From positions 1 to 15,352 of the forward strand of contig JACQVU010000497.1 in NCBI GenBank assembly GCA_016209585.1: a DNA stretch of 15,352 nt. Reading direction: 5' to 3'. The notes under the pieces were generated by a model that saw only the letters and a program-made list of their open reading frames with translations, was not told the DNA's origin and did not search any database. This DNA is from Planctomycetota bacterium. GTDB lineage: Bacteria > Planctomycetota > UBA8742 > JACQVU01. Position numbers and translations under genes: made by a program. Shown piece after piece: positions 1 to 12,919 of this stretch. The first letter of the stretch is position 1. Each line of letters opens with the position of its first letter.

Positions 1-863
1 CCCTCGTTGCGGAAGTTGCGATTGATCTCGAAGACCCGCTCCATGCCGCCGACCAGGAGGCGCTTGAGATAGAGTTCGGGCGCGACGCGGAGGTAGAGCG
101 ACATGTCCAGCGCGTTGTGATGCGTGATGAAAGGCCGGGCCTTCGCGCCGCCGGGGATGGGGTGCATCATCGGCGTCTCGACTTCCAGGAAGCCGCGCTC
201 CGCCATGGTGCGCCGGATGCGGGAGACGACGCGGGACCGCGCCTGGAAGACGGCCATGGACTGCTCGCTGGCGGCCAGGTCGAGGTAGCGCTTGCGGTAG
301 CGGGTTTCGGTGTCTTGCAGCGCGCCCGCCGACTTCACCTCGCCTTCGGCGGCGGTGTAGGTCTTGCCGATGGGAATGGCCCGCAGCGCCTTGGTGAGCA
401 CCGCCAGTTCGCGCGCCTCGATGGTCACTTCGCCGGTGCGGGTGCGGAAGAGCCGGCCCTCCACTCCCACGAAGTCGCCGACATCGAGCAAACGCCAGAG
501 GGCGACACCGGTTTCGCCGAGCAGGTTGCTCTTAACGTAGACCTGCACCTTGCCGGTGGCGTCGCGCAGGTCGGCGAACTGTGACTTGCCCATGTCGCGA
601 ATGGCCCAGATGCGCCCCGCCGTGCGCACCGTGGGGCCGTCAGGCGGGCGCGCCGCCTTGACGCCGGGAGCGTCGGTGGCGGTCGCCGCCGCCGCCGCCG
701 GCGCGGGTGGCGGAGGCGGGGCCAGGGCCAGCACCTGGGCCACGCTGGCGCGGCGGGGGAAGTCCCGGGCGTAGGGGTCTACTCCCAGTTCCCGCAGGCG
801 GCGGGCCTTGTCCAGCCTGATCTGGCGGTAGTCTTCCGGGGCGTGTGGGGCGTCTGGCGCCAT
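1..863 (-). CDS. lysS: Lysine--tRNA ligase (class II), amino-terminal part, cut by the window edge
   Basis: Cytoplasmic enzyme that charges tRNA-Lys with lysine using ATP. Reading from ATG at 863 gives 287 complete residues before the left edge. The order is that of bacterial LysRS: a helical start with RLRELGVDPYARDF (about 22-35), an OB-fold anticodon-binding domain (about 79-155, including GRIWAIRDMGKSQFADLRDA), the linker ETRYRKRYLDL (186-196), class II motif 1 around RTMAERGFLEVETPMM (218-233), and the start of motif 2 in ERVFEINRNFRNEG at the edge. The remaining catalytic core with motif 3 lies outside. Residues about 49-64 form a proline/alanine-rich stretch between the first helix and the OB fold, which is unusual for the family. 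The start lies 3 bases after the stop of the giant IPT gene and I see no good Shine-Dalgarno, so expression may depend on read-through or re-initiation from upstream. Identity is confident from the motif order. Confidence 0.96.
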   Translation of the reverse strand, partial: MAPDAPHAPEDYRQIRLDKARRLRELGVDPYARDFPRRASVAQVLALAPPPPPAPAAAAATATDAPGVKAARPPDGPTVRTAGRIWAIRDMGKSQFADLRDATGKVQVYVKSNLLGETGVALWRLLDVGDFVGVEGRLFRTRTGEVTIEARELAVLTKALRAIPIGKTYTAAEGEVKSAGALQDTETRYRKRYLDLAASEQSMAVFQARSRVVSRIRRTMAERGFLEVETPMMHPIPGGAKARPFITHHNALDMSLYLRVAPELYLKRLLVGGMERVFEINRNFRNE

Positions 864-866
864 TAG

Positions 867-7169
<6,303 letters not shown>

Positions 7170-7208
7170 AGGCGCACCGCCTGGCGGACGCTGGTCCGCG
7201 AGATCGCC

Positions 7209-7218
7209 CCGTTAACGG
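7209..7218. promoter_or_regulatory. Perfect 10-bp palindrome ccgttaacgg upstream of the IPT gene
   Basis: A perfect palindrome about 40 bases before the start codon of the giant lipoprotein gene. It is AT-centred inside very GC-rich DNA, so it stands out locally and could be an operator half or binding site. Palindromes of this size also arise by chance; only its position makes it worth listing. Confidence 0.2.
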
Positions 7219-7284
7219 CCCGCCGCGACTTCACCGACGGGCTGCCGAAGCGCCCGCGAGGCGGACCCTCCCCCCCCGCCCATG

Positions 7285-7302
7285 TTGCGCCGCCAAGCGC
7301 AA
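7285..7302. promoter_or_regulatory. Inverted repeat ttgcgc-N6-gcgcaa upstream of the IPT gene
   Basis: Two perfect 6-base arms separated by six bases, roughly 115 bases upstream of the giant lipoprotein start. The geometry suits a dimeric DNA-binding protein site in a promoter region. No recognised regulator motif is implied. Confidence 0.2.
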
Positions 7303-7597
7303 GATGGAACCCTAAACGGACCGCGCATGCAACGGAAAGGCCGGTCCACCGCGCGCCGCGGTCAGGTCAGCCCGGCACGCGGCGGGGTGGACGAACCTCT
7401 CCACTGAAAGAATACCCCGCGCCGACCGCGCGTGCCGGCGATGACGACGAAAAGCCGCGCGGACCAGTTCGTACATCAGTGGCCGTGGCGCTGCTGGCCC
7501 CGGCCGCGCTGCTGCTGGGCCGTGGTTCGCGGGTGGTGTCGTAGGGCGGTTTCTCACCACTGGGCGCGCGGCTTCTCTCTCCCACGGACGCGGTTCC

Positions 7598-8038
7598 CTA
7601 TCGGCGAAACGCGCGCTGCAATTCGCGGGAGGTGAACGAAATGGCGAGTGTCGCGCCCTGGTCGGCGACGATTTTCTCGGCGATCCAGATGATCGCCGGG
7701 TGCTTTCCTCCCTCTTTGGGCGCCGGACTGAGATAGGCGCGCATCGTTCCCGCGGGGGAACGATACTTGATGATCCGAAGGATGTCTTCAGGCGGCGTGG
7801 GAAGAGGGTCGTTGTTCTTGAGTTTCTTCGTGAGCCGCGTTTTGAACGCGCGACGGGCGTCGAGAAGTCGCTCCGGCGCCGGCGCCGTCGTGTCCGTCGC
7901 CACCGCCGCGGCGGCCCGCGCTTGTTCCGCGGTTTGCGCCTCAGCACGTTTCTTCGCCTGGCTTGGCGGCTTCCCGCAGGACGAAAAAGCCGCGCACGCC
8001 ACCGCGAGAAGCACAACCGATAACGACCGCGTACGCAT
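7598..8038 (-). CDS. Small lipoprotein resembling the amino-terminal segment of an alpha/beta hydrolase (probably truncated)
   Basis: A 146-residue product. The ATG at 8038 is preferred over an in-frame ATG at 8119 because it is preceded by GAGGGGG at 8-base spacing and begins a good lipoprotein signal: basic MRTR, a hydrophobic core, then AFSSCG with the likely lipidated Cys at 21. Residues 24-60 are Ala/Glu/Lys/Thr-rich, probably a flexible linker. Residues about 64-119 (ARRAFKTRLTKKL ... PPEDILRIIKYRSPAGTMR ... GGKHPAIIWI) look to me like the segment just before the first core strand of secreted alpha/beta hydrolases of the prolyl-oligopeptidase/dienelactone type. In those proteins an oxyanion-hole glycine motif and then GxSxG follow. 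Here the reading frame gives AEKIVADQGATLAISFTSRE and stops, so no catalytic residues exist. It is either a decayed remnant or a repurposed fragment. The hydrolase link rests on recall of family sequence and needs a profile search. Confidence 0.72.
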   Translation of the reverse strand: MRTRSLSVVLLAVACAAFSSCGKPPSQAKKRAEAQTAEQARAAAAVATDTTAPAPERLLDARRAFKTRLTKKLKNNDPLPTPPEDILRIIKYRSPAGTMRAYLSPAPKEGGKHPAIIWIAEKIVADQGATLAISFTSRELQRAFRR

Positions 8039-8046
8039 GCGGCGTT

Positions 8047-8053
8047 CCCCCTC
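8047..8053 (-). promoter_or_regulatory. Ribosome binding site GAGGGGG of the small lipoprotein
   Basis: Reads GAGGGGG on the minus strand, eight bases before the ATG at 8038. It selects this start over the upstream in-frame ATG at 8119, whose extra 27 residues would place an Arg-rich segment ahead of the signal peptide. Confidence 0.6.
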
Positions 8054-8139
8054 GGATACCCTGCGACTCCATCGCGCCGTGACGCTGATCCGCACGTTAC
8101 ACCGGAAGCCGTTTCCCATGCAAACCGCGTGGCCCGCGC

Positions 8140-8160
8140 GGCGCCGCTGGACGCGGCGCC
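8140..8160 (-). terminator. GC-rich hairpin directly after the family 2 glycosyltransferase stop
   Basis: A perfect 8-bp stem (ggcgccgc / gcggcgcc) with a 5-base loop begins two bases after the TGA of the last glycan gene. The position suits the end of the polysaccharide operon. No T-run follows on the minus strand, so it would be an atypical intrinsic terminator or an mRNA 3'-end stabiliser. Confidence 0.4.
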
Positions 8161-8161
8161 C

Positions 8162-9094
8162 TCACCCCGCCGGCGGCCCGCCCTCCCGCCGATATCCAGC
8201 CAGGTTGCCGCGCACGTAGGCGGCGCGGGTCATGGCGGCCACCCAGGCGCGCGGCCCGCCCACCAAACGCGCCAGGCGGTAGCGCAGCGCGCTGGCCAAG
8301 GCCGCTCGCCAGAGGCCGATGGGGCGCCCCAAGAGCAACCGCGGGTGGCGCGGATCGGGGTGATAGCGGGAGTAGCGCTTGCCCTCGGCGAAATAGAATC
8401 GCCGGATGTAGCCACCGTTCACGAACTCCGGCGGAATGTAATGGCGCACCCGCGCCTCGGGCGTCCACCACCCCTCGCCGCCGGCGGCCAGGACGGCGCG
8501 GATCACCGGCGTCTCCAGCCCGCGGGTGTCGCGGCCCGGCGCGCGGCCGGTGGTCGGGTCGTACAGGAACCGCCGGTGCTCGGCGCTCCGCACGGCCATG
8601 TTGGCGCCGAACGGCACCACCGTGTCGGACAACTTCAGCGGCTGGTCGCCGAACTCCCGCACACCGTAGGCGTCGGAAACGAGGTCGAACGCCGTGGCCA
8701 GCCACGCGGGGGGGGTGACCGACCACCACGGCGCGATGGGTCCGCCGAAAACCGCGGCGGCGGGATGGTCGCGAAAGGCGCGCACGTACGCCCGCAGCCA
8801 CTCGTGGTCGACGGCGGTGTCGTCATCCGTCCAGACGATGTAGTCGCCGGCGGCCTCGCGCACGGCGAGGTTTCGCGCGTAGGCCACGCCCTGGCGAGGC
8901 TCGAAGAGGCGGCGCACCGGCAACCGCCCGGCGAACGAGGCGATCACGTCGTCGGTGGCGTCGGTGGAGTTGTTGTTGACCACCAGCAACTCCCACTCCA
9001 CCCCCTCTTGCGGGAGCAGGCGCGTCATCTCCGTGAGGCCAGCGCGCAACCGCTCGCAGCGGTTCCAGGTGCAGACGGCGACGGTGAGGCGCAT
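8162..9094 (-). CDS. Family 2 glycosyltransferase (GT-A fold)
   Basis: A 310-residue inverting-type glycosyltransferase expected to add a sugar from a nucleotide-sugar donor to a lipid-linked glycan on the cytoplasmic face. The N-terminus VAVCTWNRCERLRAGL (5-20) and LLVVNNNSTDAT (36-47) form the nucleotide-binding half. GVAYARNLAVREAAGDYIVW leads into the metal-binding TDDD (89-92). FGANMAVR (162-169) and GLETPVIRAVLAAG (192-205) hold the acceptor side and the likely catalytic base at E194, followed by P.ARVRHYIPPE. The C-terminal 80 residues are Arg-rich with hydrophobic stretches and may contact the membrane. ATG at 9094 begins exactly at the conserved first strand. The gene starts 25 bases after the preceding gene's stop, with a 7-base tandem repeat in between. 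Sugar specificity cannot be told. Confidence 0.92.
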   Translation of the reverse strand: MRLTVAVCTWNRCERLRAGLTEMTRLLPQEGVEWELLVVNNNSTDATDDVIASFAGRLPVRRLFEPRQGVAYARNLAVREAAGDYIVWTDDDTAVDHEWLRAYVRAFRDHPAAAVFGGPIAPWWSVTPPAWLATAFDLVSDAYGVREFGDQPLKLSDTVVPFGANMAVRSAEHRRFLYDPTTGRAPGRDTRGLETPVIRAVLAAGGEGWWTPEARVRHYIPPEFVNGGYIRRFYFAEGKRYSRYHPDPRHPRLLLGRPIGLWRAALASALRYRLARLVGGPRAWVAAMTRAAYVRGNLAGYRREGGPPAG

Positions 9095-9100
9095 GGCGGA

Positions 9101-9124
9101 AGTTGTCAGTTGTCAGTGGTCAGT
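9101..9124. repeat. Heptamer tandem repeat (tgtcagt, about 3.4 copies) before the GT2 gene
   Basis: On the plus strand: agt, tgtcagt, tgtcagt, ggtcagt. On the coding strand it reads as ACTGAC(A/C) units. It spans the TGA stop of the upstream putative glycosyltransferase and ends seven bases before the ATG of the next gene, so copy-number change would alter the stop-to-start distance. Short 7-base tandem repeats in intergenic DNA are established in filamentous cyanobacteria (STRR elements); kinship with those is not claimed. Confidence 0.8.
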
Positions 9125-10034
9125 CCCCGCCGCCCAGCCGCCGCTGGAGGGCGCGGAGGGGGGCGAAGAGCAGGAGCGTCCGGCGGTGGATGAGCGGGCC
9201 GAGGGCGCGGACCAGGCGCGGGTGGAGCGTCGGCGCGGCGTCGATGAAGCGCCCCACGCGCTCCCACGTCCACGGTTGGCGGCGAAGACCGTGGGCTTCG
9301 AGCAGCCAGTCGGCGTCCTCGATGGTGACTTTCCAACATCCCTGTTCGCGCACCAGGCGGCGGTTGATTTCCCATTCAGGACCGGAGTAGGTGCGGCCGT
9401 CGCCGCCCGGAACGTGGTGGTACTGGTGGTTCTGGTGGACCGCCGGCACTACCGCGGTGGCGTCGATCACGGGCACGCGGTCCAAGAGGCAGCGCCACAG
9501 GAGCCAGTTGTCCCAGCCAGGCCTTCCGACCGGGAAGGGCGGCAGCGGCGCGATCGCGCCGCGCGGGAAGAGGAAGTAGTCGCTGCCGGCGGGCGGATGA
9601 AGGCGCCCCTCCCGCGCGACCCGCCGCGTGAGGCGCGCGTGCCAGTCGGGCGCGGTGAAGTCGATGGGTTCGGTCACGTCCAGGTCCCAGCGCCGCCCCA
9701 CGAGCAGGAACCGCGCGAAACGCACGCCCGCAGCCACCGCCGGAAGGTCTGGCGGCAGGATGATGTCGGCGTTCGTGTAGCACAGAAGGTCGTTCCGCGC
9801 CAACGCGGCGGCCTGGCGGAAGACACCGTCCAGCAGGGGCGTGCCGTGGGCGTTGCGCGGCACGGGGCCGGCGTGTTCGGCGCCGGTGTCGCGGGCGATC
9901 TCGGCCACGCCTGCGTCGTCTCCGAACAGGATGACCTGGCAACCCGCGAGCCTCTTCCACGAGCGGATGGCGTTCGCCTGGATGACGCCGACGTGGCCGC
10001 GCATCGGCTTGGGAATGGCGAAAATCGTGAGCAC
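9120..10034 (-). CDS. Putative glycosyltransferase (GT-A-like, NAD metal motif)
   Basis: A 304-residue protein of a family I recognise from polysaccharide clusters but which has no firmly named activity. It opens with LTIFAIPKPMRGHVGVIQ and has a Rossmann-like QVILFGDDAGVAEIA (33-47). NDLLCYTNADIILP (81-94) carries the probable DxD equivalent as N88-A-D90. VGRRWDLDVTEPIDF (112-126), GSDYFLFPRG (150-159), RPGWDNWLLWRCLL and the His-rich AVHQNHQYHH (198-207) follow. The layout matches nucleotide-diphospho-sugar transferases, and the position between a methyltransferase and a GT2 supports a role in glycan assembly. The start is GTG at 10034, nine bases after the upstream stop, with no obvious Shine-Dalgarno; translational coupling is likely. 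The terminal GGD-stop runs into the heptamer repeat. Confidence 0.85.
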   Translation of the reverse strand: MLTIFAIPKPMRGHVGVIQANAIRSWKRLAGCQVILFGDDAGVAEIARDTGAEHAGPVPRNAHGTPLLDGVFRQAAALARNDLLCYTNADIILPPDLPAVAAGVRFARFLLVGRRWDLDVTEPIDFTAPDWHARLTRRVAREGRLHPPAGSDYFLFPRGAIAPLPPFPVGRPGWDNWLLWRCLLDRVPVIDATAVVPAVHQNHQYHHVPGGDGRTYSGPEWEINRRLVREQGCWKVTIEDADWLLEAHGLRRQPWTWERVGRFIDAAPTLHPRLVRALGPLIHRRTLLLFAPLRALQRRLGGGD

Positions 10035-10043
10035 GGCGGGCGC

Positions 10044-10775
10044 TCAGGTGGAGGCGCGGAGAACGAAACAGCCCAGCCCGTAGAGCCGCTCTTCGGGCTG
10101 GCGGGCGAGGGCCTCGTCACGCCCGACGCTCGTCCAGCGGTTGGTGGCGTTCTTCACCCAATGTTGCTCATGTTCCACCAGCAGACCCGCGAGCAGGCGC
10201 GGCAGTCGCTCCGGACCGTAGACCCGGTGCAGCGGGGGGAAGACGGCGTCGCGCCCGACCGGAACGGTGAGCAGCATCACGCCGCCGGGCTTCATCAGGG
10301 AACGAAGGAAGGTCATGGCGTCAAGGTCGCCGTCCTGCTCGGCCGAGGCCACGCCGTAGCGGCCGGCGAGGCCGACGTGCTCAACCGTGGAGCAGTTCAC
10401 GATGAGGTCGAACGACCGCGCGGCCAGGCCGGACGCCCGGAGATCGCCCTGGTGGAAGGTCAGCGCCGGGTGCTCCCACGTCCACTGGCAGGGGAGCAGG
10501 TCCACCGCCACCACCTCGTGGCCGGCGTGGGCGGCGACCAGCGACAGGAAGGAGCCGCCCGGCCCGAAATCGAGCGCCCGACCGGGGCCGGGCGGCACAT
10601 GTGCCGCCACGAACGACCACTCGATGTGCCGGTCGCCGGAGAGGTCGCGCGGCTGGCCGACCACCGGCGCGCGACCCAGGTCACGCAGCCGCTGGCCGAC
10701 GGCGGCCATGCCGGCGCCGACGCGGCTCACCGCCCCGCCCGCCAGCCGCGCGGCGCGCTTCAGGGGCATGGTCAT
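10044..10775 (-). CDS. SAM-dependent class I methyltransferase
   Basis: A 243-residue methyltransferase. SAM-binding motif I is ALDFGPGGSFLSLVAAHAGH (67-86), with acidic D92 in VVAVDL at the end of strand 2. GDLRAS (110-115), SFDLIVNCSTVEHVG (121-135) and SLMKPGGVMLLTVPVG (159-174) fit the Methyltransf_11-type core. The start is ATG at 10775, six bases after GGAGG, and its ATGA overlaps the stop of the Wzt-type ATPase by four bases. This is tight coupling, so the two products are probably needed together. In ABC-exported O-antigens of known systems a terminal methyl group can end chain growth and be recognised by the Wzt C-terminal domain; a similar job here is inference. A longer frame reading upstream to 11444 lies inside the ATPase gene and is not supported. 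Confidence 0.9.
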   Translation of the reverse strand: MTMPLKRAARLAGGAVSRVGAGMAAVGQRLRDLGRAPVVGQPRDLSGDRHIEWSFVAAHVPPGPGRALDFGPGGSFLSLVAAHAGHEVVAVDLLPCQWTWEHPALTFHQGDLRASGLAARSFDLIVNCSTVEHVGLAGRYGVASAEQDGDLDAMTFLRSLMKPGGVMLLTVPVGRDAVFPPLHRVYGPERLPRLLAGLLVEHEQHWVKNATNRWTSVGRDEALARQPEERLYGLGCFVLRAST

Positions 10776-12040
10776 AGATCGCCTCCGGGCGCCCCGGCGC
10801 CCGGCGCCGCGCGGGCCGGCGCCAGCGACAGGCTGCAGGGCGTGTTCAGCACGCCCGACCATTCGTCGCGCGGGTGGGTCATGGGGGGGGTGGTGACCAG
10901 GAGGTCGGGCACGCAGGTCCACTGGTCCAGCATGCGATTCTCGTCGTAGAGGCTGACGTGCAGCGTGTATCGACCGGGACGCACGGGCAGCGAATCGAGC
11001 GCGTACTGGAACTCCACGGCGCCCGGCTCGATCCTCAGATTGTACGCCGCCCAACCCCAGATCACGCGGTTGTCGGCGTCGTACAACGTCACGCCGTGGA
11101 CGCCGTGAGCGATGGCCCGACGCACCTCCACCGTGACCGCGAGCCGCACCGTTCCCAACCCGTTCAGCGTGTGCGGCCCGCTCCCGCGCGGCTCGATCAC
11201 CTCCCACGACACGAACGACGCGCCCTCGGCCGGCGCGCCCGGCCGCGCCGCCCCGCGCAGATCGCCGGCCAAGTGCGCCCGCTCGTACGCCGCGATGGCC
11301 TCCTCCGCCGGCGCGTCCAGGCGCACCGCGCCGCCGTCCAGCCAGAGGCAGCGAGCGCAGAGGCGGCGGATGGCGTTCATCTGGTGGCTGACGAAGAGGA
11401 TGGTCAACCCGCCGCGGTTCACGGCTTCCATGCGCGCCAGGCACTTCTTCTGGAAGGCCGCGTCGCCCACGGCCAGCACCTCGTCGACCAGCAGCACTTC
11501 GGGCGAGAGGTGCGCGGCGACGGCGAAGGCCAACCGCACGTACATGCCGCTGGAGTAGTGCTTCACCGGGGTGTCGACGAATTTCTCGATCTCCGCGAAG
11601 GCCACGATCTCATCGAACCGCGCGGCCGTCTCGCGCCGCGGCATGCCCAGGATGGCGCCGTTCAGAAAGATGTTCTCGCGGCCCGTCAACTCCGGGTGGA
11701 ACCCGGTGCCCACCTCCAACAGCGAGGCCACCCGGCCCCGGATTACCGCGCGGCCGGCGGTCGGCTCGGTGATGCGCGTGAGAAGTTTCAAAAGCGTGCT
11801 CTTGCCGGCGCCGTTGCGGCCGATCAACCCCACCACCTCGCCTGGCTGCACCGCGAACGTCACGTCGCGCACCGCCCAGACCTCGTTCGCACCGGCCGCG
11901 CCCGGCGCGCCGCCTCCTCCGAGCAGCCCGCGGGCCGCGCGGGCCAGGCGATCCCGCAGCGTCTCGTACCCGCTCCGCCCCCTGCCGAGGCGGTAACGTT
12001 TCGAGATCCCCTCGCACCGAATGGCGGCCGCGTCTCCCAT
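10772..12040 (-). CDS. wzt: Polysaccharide ABC exporter ATPase with C-terminal glycan-binding domain (Wzt type)
   Basis: A 422-residue ATP-binding subunit that powers export of an undecaprenyl-linked polysaccharide through its Wzm partner. Walker A is GRNGAGKST (74-82), the signature is YSSGM (162-166), Walker B with catalytic Glu is LLVDEVLAVGD (183-193), and the switch His is H219 in FVSHQ. The Q-loop region reads VGTGFHPELTGRENIFLNG (110-128), typical of the Wzt/TagH/RfbE branch. Residues 22-52 hold a long Arg/Gly/Ala-rich insertion before strand 2. After about 255 comes a beta-rich domain (FVSWEVIEP, GVTLYDADNRVIWGW, PGRYTLHVSLYD, GVLNTPCSL) matching the Wzt C-terminal domain, which in characterised systems binds the modified chain end. 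The start ATG shares one base with the permease stop (TGATG); the end overlaps the methyltransferase by four bases. Confidence 0.94.
   Translation of the reverse strand: MGDAAAIRCEGISKRYRLGRGRSGYETLRDRLARAARGLLGGGGAPGAAGANEVWAVRDVTFAVQPGEVVGLIGRNGAGKSTLLKLLTRITEPTAGRAVIRGRVASLLEVGTGFHPELTGRENIFLNGAILGMPRRETAARFDEIVAFAEIEKFVDTPVKHYSSGMYVRLAFAVAAHLSPEVLLVDEVLAVGDAAFQKKCLARMEAVNRGGLTILFVSHQMNAIRRLCARCLWLDGGAVRLDAPAEEAIAAYERAHLAGDLRGAARPGAPAEGASFVSWEVIEPRGSGPHTLNGLGTVRLAVTVEVRRAIAHGVHGVTLYDADNRVIWGWAAYNLRIEPGAVEFQYALDSLPVRPGRYTLHVSLYDENRMLDQWTCVPDLLVTTPPMTHPRDEWSGVLNTPCSLSLAPARAAPGAGAPGGDL
10782..10786 (-). promoter_or_regulatory. Ribosome binding site GGAGG of the methyltransferase, inside the ATPase gene
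   Basis: GGAGG on the minus strand, six bases before the methyltransferase ATG at 10775 and within the last codons of the ATPase. It is the clearest Shine-Dalgarno in the operon and fixes the start at 10775 rather than the ATG six bases further in. Confidence 0.65.
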
Positions 12041-12903
12041 CAGATCAGGTCCGCGAAGTCGCGCTCCATCCGCCGGAAAAAGGCCGCGCCGGTGAAGAGC
12101 AGGACCAGCGCGACGATGGTCGCCGTCAGCACCGCCGCCCCCGGCGCGGAGCCGACGCCGAACAAGGACCACCGCGCGCCTTCCAGCACGCCGGCCATCG
12201 GGTTCAGGCCGTACAGCGCCCGCGCCGGGATCTCCCACCCCGCCACCGTCCGCGTCTGGGGCACCAGCGCGCTCGGATAGATCACCGGGGAGAGGAACAT
12301 CCAGGTCTGCATCAAGAACGGCACCATGTGGCCCACGTCGCGGTACTTCACGTTCAGCGCCGAAAGCCACAACCCCACGCCCAGCGCCAGCAGCACCGCC
12401 AGCGCCACCAGGCCGGGAAGCGCCGCCACCCGCGCCGTGGGCGCCACGCCGTAGAACGCCATCAGGCACGCCAGCGCCGCGCTCGCCATCAACAGGTCCA
12501 CCAGCCCCACGAAGACGCTCGACACCGGCACTATCAGCCTCGGGAAGTAGACTTTCTTCAAGAGATTCTGCTGGCCCACCAGGCTCGTCGCGGCCCGCGT
12601 CACCGAACCGGCGAAATACCCCCACACCATCACCCCGGCGAAACTGAACAACGGGTAAGGAACCGCGCCGGTGTCAATCCCCGCCAGCCGCCCGAAAAAG
12701 AGCGTGAACACGGCCACCGTTAACGCCGGTTGCACGAGCGCCCACGACGCGCCCAGCAACGTCTGCTTGTAGCGCACTTTGAGGTCGCGCCAGGTGAAGA
12801 AGAGCAGCAACTCGCGATAGGCCCACGTTTCACGGAGATTGAGCGCCGCCCAGCCGCGACTGGGTTGGATGACCACCTCGGCCTTGGCGTCGTTCGCGCT
12901 CAA
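12040..12903 (-). CDS. wzm: Polysaccharide ABC exporter permease (Wzm / ABC-2 type)
   Basis: A 287-residue inner-membrane channel subunit that moves the lipid-linked glycan to the periplasm with the adjacent ATPase. The cytosolic amphipathic start SRGWAALNLRETWAYRELL and the conserved FTWRDLKVRYKQTLLGASWA (36-55) are hallmarks of this family. About six membrane segments can be read, near 50-72, 86-105, 125-150, 160-181, 195-213 and 257-276. SLVGQQNLLKKVYFPR (107-122), NVKYRDVGH (184-192) and LSPVIYP (204-210) are further family motifs. The first codon appears to be TTG at 12903, with GGAGG 11 bases upstream arising at the edge of a G-rich heptamer repeat; an internal GTG at codon 10 is an alternative start. 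The last codon overlaps the ATPase start by one base. Confidence 0.94.
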   Translation of the reverse strand: MSANDAKAEVVIQPSRGWAALNLRETWAYRELLLFFTWRDLKVRYKQTLLGASWALVQPALTVAVFTLFFGRLAGIDTGAVPYPLFSFAGVMVWGYFAGSVTRAATSLVGQQNLLKKVYFPRLIVPVSSVFVGLVDLLMASAALACLMAFYGVAPTARVAALPGLVALAVLLALGVGLWLSALNVKYRDVGHMVPFLMQTWMFLSPVIYPSALVPQTRTVAGWEIPARALYGLNPMAGVLEGARWSLFGVGSAPGAAVLTATIVALVLLFTGAAFFRRMERDFADLI

Positions 12904-12914
12904 TCTTCACTCTT

Positions 12915-12919
12915 CCTCC
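12915..12919 (-). promoter_or_regulatory. Ribosome binding site GGAGG of the permease, fused to a G-tract repeat
   Basis: GGAGG on the minus strand, 11 bases before the TTG start at 12903. Its first two G's belong to the last of three GGGGG tracts, so the site is partly built from the tandem repeat. The spacing is long and the start codon weak, which suggests modest translation. Confidence 0.45.

Larger units (their letters stand above)
7170..7597. other. Gene-free gap between the small lipoprotein and the giant IPT gene
   Basis: I see no convincing coding region here on either strand; open frames exist but show arginine/proline-rich translations typical of noncoding high-GC DNA. The stretch follows the stop of the small lipoprotein gene and should contain the promoter of the giant IPT gene. 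I cannot point to a convincing -35/-10 pair. Two short palindromic elements lie within it and are listed separately. Because the preceding gene looks like a truncated hydrolase, this gap could be decayed hydrolase DNA, but no GxSxG-like nucleophile motif can be read in any frame. Confidence 0.5.

Noticed and set aside
7312..8016. Minus-strand frame through the gap between the small lipoprotein and the IPT gene, as a possible second half of the hydrolase
   Set aside because: Its translation is Arg/Pro-rich and lacks any GxSxG, Asp or His motif of alpha/beta hydrolases, so it does not rescue the truncation.
8955..10949. A 664-codon plus-strand frame over the two glycosyltransferases and the methyltransferase
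   Set aside because: The opposite strand carries three genes with intact catalytic motifs; this frame shows none.
10044..11444. Extended version of the methyltransferase reading back into the ATPase gene
   Set aside because: The extra residues are a frame-shifted copy of the ATPase coding region, and a clear GGAGG and ATGA overlap fix the start at 10775.
10772..12625. Extended version of the ATPase reading back into the permease gene
   Set aside because: The added segment is out-of-frame permease DNA; the ATG at 12040 gives a standard Wzt start and a one-base overlap.
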